Assembly: GCF_013456555.2 (NCBI RefSeq)
Contig: NZ_CP059154.1
Coordinates: 2,666,001-2,730,000, forward strand
Source: Natrinema zhouii
GTDB lineage: Archaea; Halobacteriota; Halobacteria; Halobacteriales; Natrialbaceae
DNA length: 64,000 nucleotides
Direction of reading: 5' to 3'
Shown here: piece by piece, positions 23,559 through 32,742 of the stretch
How the letters are laid out: every line of letters starts with the position of its first letter
Position numbering within the stretch: position 1 is the stretch's first letter
Notes under the pieces: model-generated
Databases searched by the model: none
What the model was told of the DNA's origin: nothing
Seen by the model: the letters and a program-made list of their open reading frames with translations, nothing else
Position numbers and translations under genes: made by a program

Positions 23559-23993
23559 TTATGCATCGAATACCCGTTGCTCGAGGGCGGTATCTCTGTA
23601 GGCGGTGCACGTCCGTATTCGTCCGTCGTCCAGATCGAACACGTGGGCGAACGCGACGTCGAAATTTCGGCCGTCGACCGTTCCGACGTACGCACCTGCG
23701 ACGACCATCGTTTCGTCCGCACCGATGAACCGTTCAGGAAGTGCCTGGAGATGGTCGGTTCGCCGACTCGGTCCCGCGATTACGTTCTCGAGGACGGCGT
23801 CGATTCCCGTATAGGTTCGATCGGCGTGGCTCCCCGTCGTGGCGTCGGTCCAGCGAACGTCGTCCGCCAGCGTCGCTGCGACCTCGTCTGTTTCGCCGTC
23901 GTTCGTGACGGCGTGGTTGAACCCGGCGTAGAACTCGGTCACTTGTTCTCGAGCGGTCGGGCTCGCGGCCGACCGGTGCTCGTTCGATGTCAT
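23559..23993 (-). CDS. SnoaL-like (NTF2 superfamily) protein
   Basis: 144 aa alpha+beta-barrel protein. The pattern is helix REQVTEFYAGFNHAV, then ATLADDVRWTD, GIDAVLENVI, and C-terminal strands MVVAGAYVGTVDGRNFDVAF and AHVFDLDDGRIRTCTAYRDT, typical of SnoaL/ketosteroid isomerase-like proteins. These may be isomerases, hydrolases or ligand-binding proteins, so no reaction is assigned. The ATG at 23993 starts the conserved part. The sequence lies upstream of the ATP-grasp gene on the same strand, but that gene has its own promoter-like box. Confidence 0.82.
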   Translation of the reverse strand: MTSNEHRSAASPTAREQVTEFYAGFNHAVTNDGETDEVAATLADDVRWTDATTGSHADRTYTGIDAVLENVIAGPSRRTDHLQALPERFIGADETMVVAGAYVGTVDGRNFDVAFAHVFDLDDGRIRTCTAYRDTALEQRVFDA

Positions 23994-24171
23994 GACTCTG
24001 CTAGCTTCTGCCGAAAACGCGTGTGGGCAAAAGAATAACACCCCCTTCACACGTTCTGAGAACGAGAGACGTACCCGACTGTGGACGCCGGGCTACCGAA
24101 CGCAAAAACAGCGACGAAACCGCTCGAAAGCCCCGAAAATCGGGAGAGAGATCGCGGTAGACGGAATCGAC

Positions 24172-25053
24172 TTAGAGCAGTCCCGTCTTCTGGAGTTTCA
24201 TCAGGTCCTCGGTGTCGAGGGTTTCGCCTTCCTTGAACTTCTGATAGATTTCTTCGGCCTCCTCCTTGGCCTCCTCTTTCTTCTTGTCGCGCTCGGTCTT
24301 GCGCTCTTCTTCCTCTTCCTTGTCCAGTTCGCGAAGGCGCTTCTGGACGCGGACGAAGTCCTCGTGGTGCTGGTCGGCGGCTTCCTGGGCCTCGACGAAC
24401 TTCTCGTGCATCTCGTCGGCCTCGTCACGGATGTCGTCGGCCTCGCGGTAGGCCTCGATCATCTGGTTGTGGTGTTCCTGGGCCTTGTCCGCCAGCTCCG
24501 TCACCTTCTGGTGGTGCTGGGAGGCGTCCGAGCGCACTTCCTCGGCCTCATCGACGAGTTCCTCGAGGTCCTCGTTCTGATCGAGCTTCTGCTTGCGCTC
24601 CTCGTACTCCTCGCGCTTTCCCTCGATCTTCTCGATGAGTTCCTTTTCCTCCTCGCTCGAGAGGACCTCGGTCTGCTGTTTGAACTCGAGTTGCTCGATC
24701 TCCTCTTCGAGCTCGTCGAGGTCTTTCCCCTCGTTGAGCTCCATGTCCGACTTGAGCTGCTCGACCTTGTCGAACAGCTCGTTGGCTTCGGCGTTGAGCT
24801 CGTTGCGTTTTTCCTTGTGTTCTTGGACCTGCTCGTTGAGCTCGTCGCGCTGCTCGCGGTGCTCCTGGGCTTCGTCGACCTTCTCGCGAGTCTTCGCGTT
24901 GAGATCGTCGCGTTTGGAAGCGCGCTCAGAAGCCATTTGGTTCAGCTCGTTTCGCCGGTCTCGCAGTTGACCGGCCATTTTGATGAGCTGTCCTTTCGAT
25001 TTGTTTGCTAGGTCGTCCTCTGTCAGTTCGATGTTTTTCGATTCGTCTACCAT
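24172..25053 (-). CDS. Archaeal long coiled-coil protein (COG1340-like)
   Basis: 293 aa, almost entirely charged alpha-helix with heptad periodicity from about residue 20 to 270 (for example REQRDELNEQVQEHKEKRNE and ELEEEIEQLEFKQQTE). It is very rich in Glu, Lys, Gln and His with almost no hydrophobic core, no membrane segment and no enzymatic motif. COG1340-type proteins are widespread in archaea and have been mislabelled as phosphoserine phosphatase; a structural or scaffolding role is likely. The ATG at 25053 begins VDESKNIELTEDDLANKSKG, the usual acidic start. Confidence 0.85.
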   Translation of the reverse strand: MVDESKNIELTEDDLANKSKGQLIKMAGQLRDRRNELNQMASERASKRDDLNAKTREKVDEAQEHREQRDELNEQVQEHKEKRNELNAEANELFDKVEQLKSDMELNEGKDLDELEEEIEQLEFKQQTEVLSSEEEKELIEKIEGKREEYEERKQKLDQNEDLEELVDEAEEVRSDASQHHQKVTELADKAQEHHNQMIEAYREADDIRDEADEMHEKFVEAQEAADQHHEDFVRVQKRLRELDKEEEEERKTERDKKKEEAKEEAEEIYQKFKEGETLDTEDLMKLQKTGLL

Positions 25054-25366
25054 GTTACTCAAACCTCTGTGCCATACCCGCACCGGAGAACCGGTTTGAC
25101 GGCTGCACGAGCCTCATGCCGACGGTTCGGCGAGTGACTCGGCAGTGGCCGTCTCCCTGTTCGAAGCGACTGCTCACGATCTGCGAAACCTCGGTGAATA
25201 AGATTTCCTGTCATCGATCGTCGAGCGATACGCGCCCCGGTGGCGTTCTGGTATCTGTGAATACTGGCCCTTGTAATTTAAATGTACCGGTCACAATACC
25301 CCTGAAAACCGTTAGCAGGGGCCTCGTCTCGCCGTGTTAGACAGTGGCATTGGGCGGCTAGCGTAT
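25054..25366. other. 313-bp intergenic stretch, no gene seen
   Basis: This separates the GH2-like gene end from the coiled-coil gene, both on the minus strand. It is less G+C-rich than its surroundings and holds the AT block ttgtaatttaaatg (about 25272-25285) and a small dyad ACCGG-agaa-CCGGT (25082-25095). No frame has a good start with haloarchaeal composition. It probably contains the terminator of one gene and the promoter of the next. Confidence 0.5.
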
Positions 25367-27301
25367 TTATACTCGATAGCTGTTACGGACCGTCCGACCA
25401 GCGACGGTGATTTCGAGGTCGACCCGGTCCGCCTCGGGCGGAATCCGTGCCGATCCGGCGGCCGTCGTCTCGAGCGGCCCGACGCTGACCCGTTCGGTGT
25501 CCGCGCGGTCGCCGGCCTCCCACCTGACGACCGACTCGAGTGCATCGTGCGTGTCGTTACAGAGGGTGATGCCGATCGTGCCGGGTGCCGGTGGTCCATC
25601 GAGGACGGCCTGGACGGGCTCGTAGGACCGTGCGATCGCCTCGGCGGCCCGCTTCGGGTCGCCGTCGACGGTGTGGACCCCCATCCCACCGCCCGGCGCG
25701 CTATCCCGGAGCGTCGACGCGGCGAAGACGCCACACTCTCGCCGCCGGAGCGCCTCCGCGACCGTCTTCAGCGTTTTCGCCTGCGCCGTCTGCGTCGAGT
25801 CGGCGTCGATTTCGGTACCGGCGGCCCCCCGCTCGAGCAGCGCCCGCTCGAGACCGGGAACCGCGGTCGGATCGGCGTCGTCGTCGGCCAGCGAGCCCGC
25901 GCCGAACCCACCGACGACGTCGCCGAGTGGGGGGTAGGTCTCGAGCAGCCAATCGATATCGCCGGCCGCGAGATACTGCCAGCCGGGGAAGAGGTGGGCC
26001 GCGTCGGGATCGGTTCCCGGCGGTCCCGTCACCGGGACGACCGGTAGCTCGTCAGGGAGGGTCGCGGCGATCTCGGTCGCGGGGTCGTGATCGACTGCTG
26101 TCCGCCACGCCCGATACCGAACGGCGAGTTTCGCGAGCAGCCCGCTCCCCAGCGGCGATTCGTACGGGTCCGTCGGCTGGTCCTGTACACCGACCATCGC
26201 GAGGCTCGGATGGGACCCGTACGTCTCGGCAATCGTCGCCGCCAGCTCCGTCCCTTGCTTGACGGGAAGCTCGGGACCGCTGGCGGGTAGGTCCTGCCAG
26301 ACGAGAACACCTTCCTCGTCGCAGGCCTCGTAGAACGCTCGAGGGGGGACGTGCGCGCGGGCACGGAGCAGCGTCGCGTTCGCGTCGACAGCCCGTCGGA
26401 CGTCCTCGCGCGGGTCACCGCCGGGGAGTCGAGTGAACCCGCGGGCCCGAACGCGCCGGCCGTTGACCAGCAGGCCGTCGGCGTCGCGCTCGACGTGGCG
26501 GAGCCCGACGGTCCGTTCGACGGCGTCACCGCCCAGTTTCGCTCGCACCGTATACCGGTGTTGCGGGCCGTAGCCGCGCGGCCACCACAGCGACGGCTCC
26601 CTGATCGACAGCGTCTTCGACACCGTCGTTCGCTCGCCCGCTCCGGCTTCGATCGGTATCCGATCCATCGAGGCACCGCCGCGAAACCCCTCCGGTCGAA
26701 GCGACAGCGTCACCGCGTCGTCGATCGCGACGTCGGTATCGACCGCGAACGAGACGTCGATCGCCGCGCCGGCGCCGTCAGTGGTCGCGTCCGCGGTCCC
26801 GGTCACGGCGGCGTCCGCGCGTGCCGACGATTCTCGGGCCGCGCCCAGCCGCGGCCGTGCCTCGAACTGCCGGATAAACGTCCGGGGCCGCGACTCGACC
26901 TCGAGGTTCCACCAGATACCGGGCGTTCCGAGCCGGTCGGGAACCGCGTCGGTGCCGTAGATGCCGGCGAACGCGTCGGGCCGCTCGCAGACGACGATCA
27001 GTTCGTTTTCGGGCCGGGGATCGAACTCGAGGACGGCCGGCACGAAGTGTGGCTCGTGGGTGGCGAGGAGCGTGCCGTTCAACCAAATTTCCGCGCGGTC
27101 GTAGGCCCCGCAACACTCGAGTACCGCGCGTTCGCTCTCGTCGTCCCGGGGGTCCGGAAACCGCGTTCGGTAGGCGATCGGTCCCGCTTCGGCGAACGCC
27201 GCGGGTCGTCCGGGGACCAGCACCGGCTTCCACTCCGCGACGGTCGGCGGGCCGTCACCACCGCGGTCCGTGACGATCCCACCGGTCCACTCCCCAGTCA
27301 T
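25367..27301 (-). CDS. GH2-like (beta-galactosidase/mannosidase fold) protein, catalytic carboxylates missing
   Basis: 644 aa. Domain order is that of glycoside hydrolase family 2: a sugar-binding-type N-domain (AEIWLNGTLLATHEP near 70-84), an Ig-like domain closing with LWWPRGYGPQHRYTV (239-252), then a TIM-barrel start (LLRARAHVPPRAFYEACDEE, GVLVWQDLP). Where family members have the acid/base Asn-Glu after HPS, this protein has SHPSLAMVGVQDQP (363-376). The nucleophile motif SEFG aligns with GGFG. Both catalytic Glu residues are therefore absent and the protein is probably not a standard hydrolase. ATG 27301 is preferred to GTG 27307. CetZ lies 53 bp upstream. Confidence 0.75.
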   Translation of the reverse strand: MTGEWTGGIVTDRGGDGPPTVAEWKPVLVPGRPAAFAEAGPIAYRTRFPDPRDDESERAVLECCGAYDRAEIWLNGTLLATHEPHFVPAVLEFDPRPENELIVVCERPDAFAGIYGTDAVPDRLGTPGIWWNLEVESRPRTFIRQFEARPRLGAARESSARADAAVTGTADATTDGAGAAIDVSFAVDTDVAIDDAVTLSLRPEGFRGGASMDRIPIEAGAGERTTVSKTLSIREPSLWWPRGYGPQHRYTVRAKLGGDAVERTVGLRHVERDADGLLVNGRRVRARGFTRLPGGDPREDVRRAVDANATLLRARAHVPPRAFYEACDEEGVLVWQDLPASGPELPVKQGTELAATIAETYGSHPSLAMVGVQDQPTDPYESPLGSGLLAKLAVRYRAWRTAVDHDPATEIAATLPDELPVVPVTGPPGTDPDAAHLFPGWQYLAAGDIDWLLETYPPLGDVVGGFGAGSLADDDADPTAVPGLERALLERGAAGTEIDADSTQTAQAKTLKTVAEALRRRECGVFAASTLRDSAPGGGMGVHTVDGDPKRAAEAIARSYEPVQAVLDGPPAPGTIGITLCNDTHDALESVVRWEAGDRADTERVSVGPLETTAAGSARIPPEADRVDLEITVAGRTVRNSYRV

Positions 27302-27354
27302 TGTCACTGTCAGTGAACCCGAGGTAAAAAGCCCTTCCGACGGTTCAGACCCCG

Positions 27355-28437
27355 CTAAAAGAGGTTCTCGAGCCGATCGTCAGCGAACTGGTCGGCGTGG
27401 TCGGTCGATTCCGTCTCCTGAGCTTCCTTCGCCTCGCGAGCGCGCTCCATGAACGCCTCGATCCGATCGGATCGCTCCGCGCCGCCGAGCAGGACCAGCG
27501 CGCCGAGGCGGTCGCTGTCCAGCGGGAAGTCCCCCCCGCGGACCTGCATGCTGCCGGTCTCGTCCTCGAGCCAGCGCCGGGACCTCTCGACGCCCTTGCG
27601 GGGGATGGCGTCGGGCCGGCCCGCGATGACGAGCAGCGCCGAGTCAGCCGTCGTCGCGTCCGGCAGGCTCGTCCCCGTCAGCAGCGCCTGCCTCGAGACG
27701 CTCATCGCGGTGGTGATGTTCTCGCCGCTGTCCTCGCTCGCGAGTTCGGTGGCGTAGCCCAGCACCGCGACGCCGCCCGAACGGAGGGTGTTGATGACCT
27801 CGCTCGAGTCGACGACGCTCTCGCCGACGCCCTCGATGGCCTCGCCGGAAGCGAACAGCAGTCCGACTCGCCGGGCGATCTTCTCGTTGATCGTCTCGAA
27901 GGCACCCTCGACGCTCTCGCCCTGTTCGTGCCAGGCGTCGTTGTCGATCAGCAGCGTCGAATCGGCCTCCCGAAGGAGCGTCTTCAGCGAGCGGCCGGCG
28001 TTGGCCTGATAGAGCGCGCCCTCGTTACGTCCCGGCAGGACGCCGAGCGCGTAGACGGGGACGTCGTAGACCTGCTGGAGGTGATGGACGAGCACGGGCG
28101 CGCCGCCGCTGCCGGTACCGCCGCCGAGGCCGGCGACCACGAAGATGGCTTCCGACTTCGAGGTGACGCGGCCGTCGAGCGAGCCGAGTACTTCCTGGAT
28201 GTCCGACTGCATCACTTCCGTGCCGAGTTCGTTGTCACCGCCGACGCCGTGACCGTTGACGCGGTCGGCACCGACCAACTGCGTGTCGACGACGTCGAGC
28301 GACTGGAGGTCTGCTTCCGCGGAGTTGACGGCCAGCGCACCCTGAACGGCTCCGAAACCCATGTCCGCGTCGAACCGGGCGAGCCGTTCGGTGATCTTCC
28401 CACCGGCCTGACCGACTCCGATCAGGGCAACTTTCAT
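27355..28437 (-). CDS. CetZ-type tubulin/FtsZ-like GTPase
   Basis: 360 aa. The GTP-binding tubulin signature GGGTGSG is at 105-111. The N-terminal MKVALIGVGQAGGKITERL and the segment NGHGVGGDNELGTEV are typical of the archaeal CetZ branch, as opposed to FtsZ1/FtsZ2. CetZ proteins assemble at the membrane and control cell shape and motility in haloarchaea. The C-terminal tail is short and acidic. It is divergent from the small gene at 28572 and precedes the GH2-like gene on the same strand, which makes a joint envelope role possible but unproven. Confidence 0.93.
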   Translation of the reverse strand: MKVALIGVGQAGGKITERLARFDADMGFGAVQGALAVNSAEADLQSLDVVDTQLVGADRVNGHGVGGDNELGTEVMQSDIQEVLGSLDGRVTSKSEAIFVVAGLGGGTGSGGAPVLVHHLQQVYDVPVYALGVLPGRNEGALYQANAGRSLKTLLREADSTLLIDNDAWHEQGESVEGAFETINEKIARRVGLLFASGEAIEGVGESVVDSSEVINTLRSGGVAVLGYATELASEDSGENITTAMSVSRQALLTGTSLPDATTADSALLVIAGRPDAIPRKGVERSRRWLEDETGSMQVRGGDFPLDSDRLGALVLLGGAERSDRIEAFMERAREAKEAQETESTDHADQFADDRLENLF

Positions 28438-28571
28438 ATTGCTCTCATGAGAGTGAGACCTGTTGAACGTTCCGGTGAGACGATACGACGTTTTTGCGGC
28501 GGCGGTGTCGCCGGTCGCGCCGACGGCTGTAGGTCACAACACCTTTTTGCCGTATTCCCGTCGGCTCGAGT

Positions 28572-28997
28572 ATGTTCTACGAACAGCGGATGACCGTCCC
28601 CGACTCGCCTGCCGAGCTCCGAGCCGAGTACGAGGACGATCTCGCAGCGATCGTCGACAACCGCGGCCCTGCGGCCGTCGCGAGCGAAACCGACCTCGAG
28701 ACAGAGACGCTCGAGGCGCTTTCGGCCGGTGATTCGCCCGAACTAACCCTCGAGGAGGCGGCCGAGATCCAGTCCCTCGCGGAGGGCACGCCGGACTCGG
28801 AGACGATCGTGACGATGGCGCTCGAGCATCTCCTGCTCGGAATGTCGACGGCAGTGCTCGACGTGGACGCGGTGGAGAGTCACCTCGAGATCGAGATGGA
28901 CGCGAAGGAAGTTCACCAGAAGATCGAAGGGCGAGCGCCGATGTCGTTCGCGGAGTTCGTCCACGTCCAGTACGTGATCGCGGACGGTGCGCCGTAG
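28572..28997 (+). CDS. Small acidic haloarchaeal protein (DUF5791-like)
   Basis: 141 aa acidic helical protein. It starts MFYEQRMTVPDSPAELRAEY and ends KIEGRAPMSFAEFVHVQYVI. The middle (ELTLEEAAEIQSLAEG, LEHLLLGMSTAVLDVD) has an HTH-like feel but no clear DNA-binding signature. I believe it belongs to the haloarchaeal DUF5791 family; this is from memory. A T-rich box (cctttttgcc, about 28542-28551) lies about 26 bp upstream, in keeping with a leaderless start. It is divergent from cetZ, which is 134 bp away. Confidence 0.72.
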   Translation: MFYEQRMTVPDSPAELRAEYEDDLAAIVDNRGPAAVASETDLETETLEALSAGDSPELTLEEAAEIQSLAEGTPDSETIVTMALEHLLLGMSTAVLDVDAVESHLEIEMDAKEVHQKIEGRAPMSFAEFVHVQYVIADGAP

Positions 28998-29070
28998 AGG
29001 CGTTGGTCCAGCCACTTTCAGCCACCGATCGCACCGCCGGATAGTGTGCGAGTTGCTACCATTCCAGAGC

Positions 29071-29076
29071 TTTATC
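29071..29076 (+). promoter_or_regulatory. TATA-like box for the sulfite oxidase gene
   Basis: TTTATC is centred about 27 bp before the ATG at 29100. This supports a leaderless transcript and rules against the open frame upstream of it. Confidence 0.5.
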
Positions 29077-29099
29077 GCAATCGGCGGTGTTCGACCGCC

Positions 29100-30347
29100 A
29101 TGTCGAATTCGGAGCGCAGCGAGAGCCGACGGCAGGAGATCGACGCGATGCTGGAGCGCAAACCCGGCACCGAGGCCGTCACCGATCTCGCGGATCGGTA
29201 TCGGGTCGTCGGCGCGGCCGATCGGGAGACGTACGCGAACTGGCTCACGCCGATCGAGGAGCACTACGTCTGTCACCGCAACGAGACGCTGGATCCGGCG
29301 GCCGACGAGTGGACGGTCGCGCTCGACGGCACGGTCGACCGCGAGGCGGAACTGGGAATGAGCGAACTCCGCGAGGAGTACCCCACGGTTGCAGTCGCGC
29401 ACACGATGGAGTGTGCGGGCAACGGCCGGCGCTACTTCGACCCCGAGACGGGGAGCGTCCAGTGGGAGTACGGGGCCGTCAGCACCGCGATGTGGACGGG
29501 TGCGCCGCTGAGCGCGATTCTGGCGGACCACGGCGCGACGACGGACGACGGGACGTGGCTCACCGCGGTCGGCGGCGACCACCCCGAAGTCGACGGCGAG
29601 AACGATCGGTTCGCCCGCTCGATCCCGATGGCAAAGGTGCTCGAGGACTGCATCCTCGCCTACGAGATGAACGGCGAGGCGCTGCCGCCCGAACACGGCC
29701 ACCCCGTCAGATTGCTCGTCCCCGGCTGGTACGGCGTCAACAGCGTCAAGTGGCTGGACGAACTCCACGTCACGGAGACGATGGTCCACGGCGAGGAGTG
29801 GGCCGACCGCGACGGCGACGATTTCACCCGGTGGCAGCAGTCGTCCTACCGGATCCATCCCGAGGGCGTCGAACCCGAATCCAACGCGACGATCTCGACG
29901 TTCGACACCTGGGACCAACTCGAGTCCGACGAGATCGACCACCCCTACACCTTCGACGAGAACGTCAAGTCCACGATCGGCCGTCCCGACGACGGCGCGA
30001 CGGTCAGTCCGGACGAGGACGGCATCGTCGAGGTCGTCGGCGTCGCTTGGGCCGGCGACGACGAGGCGACGACGATCGAGATCTCGACCGACGGCGGCGA
30101 CAGCTGGAACGAGGGCGACTTCTTCGGGCCGAACTACGACTGCGCGTGGCGGCTGTTTCGCTACGCGTGGGAGCCGGCGCCCGGCACGTACACGCTCGTC
30201 TCTCGAGCGACCGACGAACACGGCCGCCGTCAGCCCGTGCGGATCGCCGGGCCGGACGAGGACGCCGACGGCGAGTATCCGTGGAACGAGGGCGGCTACG
30301 CCGAGAACGCGTCGCTGCCCCACGCGGTCGAAGTCACTGTCGAGTGA
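29100..30347 (+). CDS. Sulfite oxidase-type molybdopterin enzyme
   Basis: 415 aa. The molybdopterin domain covers about 40-270, with the molybdenum-ligating C105 in HTMECAGNGRR and VRLLVPGWYGVNSVKWL in the substrate/cofactor region. The C-terminal Mo-cofactor dimerisation domain follows (VVGVAWAGDDEATTIEIST, then TYTLVSRATDEHGRRQP). There is no heme domain and no Tat signal peptide, so it appears cytoplasmic. Whether the substrate is sulfite or another oxyanion cannot be told. TTTATC (29071-29076) lies 27 bp before the ATG at 29100 and decides that start. Confidence 0.9.
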   Translation: MSNSERSESRRQEIDAMLERKPGTEAVTDLADRYRVVGAADRETYANWLTPIEEHYVCHRNETLDPAADEWTVALDGTVDREAELGMSELREEYPTVAVAHTMECAGNGRRYFDPETGSVQWEYGAVSTAMWTGAPLSAILADHGATTDDGTWLTAVGGDHPEVDGENDRFARSIPMAKVLEDCILAYEMNGEALPPEHGHPVRLLVPGWYGVNSVKWLDELHVTETMVHGEEWADRDGDDFTRWQQSSYRIHPEGVEPESNATISTFDTWDQLESDEIDHPYTFDENVKSTIGRPDDGATVSPDEDGIVEVVGVAWAGDDEATTIEISTDGGDSWNEGDFFGPNYDCAWRLFRYAWEPAPGTYTLVSRATDEHGRRQPVRIAGPDEDADGEYPWNEGGYAENASLPHAVEVTVE

Positions 30348-30466
30348 CTGATAATCTGCCGCTCACCTCGAGTGTCCGGTTGAAAAGGCGCGGAAATAGC
30401 GGTGAAAGCGACCGGAACACCGCGCTCGAGCGGTGAAATTATGTGCAGTCGGCCGTGAGTCCGGCT

Positions 30467-31366
30467 ATGAAGGTCGCAATTCTGGGTTGCGGACACGTCG
30501 GCATCGAACTGGGCCGACAGCTCGTGGCTCGAGACCACGAGCCGATCGGAGTTCGTCGATCGGCGGATGGGCTCGAGCGGATCGAAGCGGCCGGGTTCGA
30601 GGGGGTACAGGCGGATATCACCGACCGCGAGGCGTTCGCGGCGGTGCCGGATGTCGACGCGATCGTCTTCGCCGCCAGCAGCGGTGGGCGGGGTGCCGAG
30701 GCCGCCCGCGAGGTGTACGTCGAGGGATTGCGGACGGCGATCGAGGAGTTCGGCGAGCGCGAGCACGCCCCCGAGCGGCTGGTCTACACCTCGTCGACGG
30801 GAGTCCACGGCGACCACGACGGCGACTGGGTCGACGAAGAGACGCCCCTCGAGCCGACGACCGACAAGACCGAGGTGCTCGCCGAGGCCGAGCGGATCGC
30901 ACTCGAGTCGCCCGAGAAATACGGCTTCGAGGGAACCGTGGCCCGCTTTGCGGGGCTCTACGGCCCCGGTCGCTACCGGCTCGAGCGCTATCTCGAGGGC
31001 CCCGTCACGGACGGCTATCTAAACATGGTCCACCGGGACGACGCCGCCGGCGCGATCCGCTATCTGCTCGACGAGGATCTCGCACGCGGCGAGGTCGTGC
31101 AAGTAGCCGACGACGAGCCGGCGTCGAAGTGGGCGTTCGCGGACTGGCTGGCCGACGAATGCGGCGTCGAACAGCCGCCCAAGCAGACGAAGGCCGAGCG
31201 GCTCACGGACGACGACATCTCCGAGGCGGGCCGCCGACGGATCCTGACGAGCAAGTGCTGTTCGAACGAGAAACTGCGCAATCTCGGCTACGAGTTCGCC
31301 TATCCGACCTTTCGGGAGGGATATCGCGACGCGATCGAGCGCTATCGCACCGAGACCGCTGACTGA
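30467..31366 (+). CDS. NAD(P)-binding SDR-like protein (YeeZ-like epimerase/dehydratase)
   Basis: 299 aa extended SDR fold. The nucleotide-binding motif is MKVAILGCGHVGIELGRQL. DVDAIVFAASSGGRG and the catalytic-type Ser-Ser and Tyr region (RLVYTSSTGVHGDHDG, then EKYGFEGTVARFAGLYGPGR) follow. The C-terminal SKWAFADWLADECG is a substrate-binding helix typical of epimerase-like proteins. The YxxxK motif is not clearly present (SPEKYGFEG), as in atypical YeeZ-type members. The ATG at 30467 starts the Rossmann strand. Substrate unknown. Confidence 0.85.
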   Translation: MKVAILGCGHVGIELGRQLVARDHEPIGVRRSADGLERIEAAGFEGVQADITDREAFAAVPDVDAIVFAASSGGRGAEAAREVYVEGLRTAIEEFGEREHAPERLVYTSSTGVHGDHDGDWVDEETPLEPTTDKTEVLAEAERIALESPEKYGFEGTVARFAGLYGPGRYRLERYLEGPVTDGYLNMVHRDDAAGAIRYLLDEDLARGEVVQVADDEPASKWAFADWLADECGVEQPPKQTKAERLTDDDISEAGRRRILTSKCCSNEKLRNLGYEFAYPTFREGYRDAIERYRTETAD

Positions 31367-31549
31367 CCTCGGATCGCGGCCGCTAACAGCCATCGGACTG
31401 AGACCGCCGGCCGACTCGAGACGTACTGCATCGGGCAGCCGGCAGACTCGACGTCTCTCCTCACGTATCCGACGGCTGACGGTCGCCGGCCCCGCCGAGA
31501 GGGGGAAAATCGGGGGAAATTTCATAGTGGTTCGATTTGACTTGCTGAT

Positions 31550-32740
31550 ATGAGCTATCGGAACGCCCCGACAGCCGCGACGTTCGTCGGGGCAACCCCG
31601 CTGGTATCCGAGTCAGTCGGCGACTCGGTCCGCTCCCTCGATCCGCTCGTTCTCTCGCTGCTGGTTTTGGCCGTCGTTGCGCTTGTCCTGGGTGGGTGGT
31701 GGGTGATTCGGTGGTTTCGGCGACCGCCTGGTGTTCGATTCCAGCGCGTGTTAGCATCGCACGATGACGTGACCGTATTGATGCACCCGAACCCCGATCC
31801 AGACGCCATGTCCTGTGCGATGGGCGTCGCCAAAATCGCCGAGTCGGTCGACACCGACGCGACCCTGCAGTTCTCCGGCGAGATCCGCCATCAGGAGAAC
31901 CGCGCGTTCCGGACCGTCCTCGATCTGGACATCGACTCGATCGAGGCGAGTTCACAGCTCGAGTCGGACGCGGTGGTGCTGGTCGATCACAACACGCCGC
32001 GGGGGTTTACCGGGGCCCAGACCGTCGAGCCGGTCGCAGTCATCGACCACCATCCCGGCAACGGGGCCGGGACGAAGTTCACCGACGTGCGGACCGACTA
32101 CGGCGCGGCGTCGACGATCATCGTCGAGTACCTGAACGATGTCGGTGCGACGATGGCCAACGAGGGGGACTCGAGCGACTTTCAGATATCCCCGGAGCTG
32201 GCAACGGGGCTGCTCTACGGAATCCAGTCGGACACGAACCACCTGACTAACGGCTGCTCGCGGGCCGAGTTCGACGCCTGCGCCGTCCTCTTCTCGGGGA
32301 TCGACGAGGACCTGCTCGATCGGATCGCGAACCCGCAGGTCAGCGACGACGTGTTACAGGTCAAGGCGACGGCGATCACCGAAAAGCGCGTCGAGGGGCC
32401 CTTCGCCGTCTGCGATGTCGGCGAGGTCGGCAACGTCGACGCGATTCCCCAGGCCGCGGACGAACTCATGCAGCTCGAGGGAGTGACGGCGGTCGTCGTC
32501 TACGGCGAACACGACGAGACGCTCCACCTCTCCGGCCGATCGCGCGACGATCGGGTCCACATGGGCGAGACGCTGCGCCACGCCATCAGCGACATTCCGA
32601 TGGCCAGCGCGGGTGGCCACGCGCGGATGGGCGGCGGCCAGCTCTCGGTCGATCACATGAACGGAATCGGTCCCTCCGACGGGATCAGCCGCGACGAGTT
32701 CGAAGAACGGCTCTTTTCCGCGATGTCGGGCGAACGATAG
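31550..32740 (+). CDS. Membrane-anchored DHH-family phosphoesterase
   Basis: 396 aa. An N-terminal membrane helix (about 32-54, LVLSLLVLAVVALVLGGWWV) precedes a DHH phosphoesterase domain: LMHPNPDPDAMSCAMG, VVLVDHNTPRG, VAVIDHHPGNG (the DHH motif) and LLYGIQSDTNHLTNG. A DHHA1 domain closes with ASAGGHARMGGGQLSVD. Such proteins cleave cyclic dinucleotides or short oligonucleotides (GdpP/NrnA relatives). The anchor suggests action at the membrane face; substrate unproven. An AT-rich box (tttcatagtgg) lies about 28 bp upstream. Confidence 0.9.
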   Translation: MSYRNAPTAATFVGATPLVSESVGDSVRSLDPLVLSLLVLAVVALVLGGWWVIRWFRRPPGVRFQRVLASHDDVTVLMHPNPDPDAMSCAMGVAKIAESVDTDATLQFSGEIRHQENRAFRTVLDLDIDSIEASSQLESDAVVLVDHNTPRGFTGAQTVEPVAVIDHHPGNGAGTKFTDVRTDYGAASTIIVEYLNDVGATMANEGDSSDFQISPELATGLLYGIQSDTNHLTNGCSRAEFDACAVLFSGIDEDLLDRIANPQVSDDVLQVKATAITEKRVEGPFAVCDVGEVGNVDAIPQAADELMQLEGVTAVVVYGEHDETLHLSGRSRDDRVHMGETLRHAISDIPMASAGGHARMGGGQLSVDHMNGIGPSDGISRDEFEERLFSAMSGER

Positions 32741-32742
32741 CG

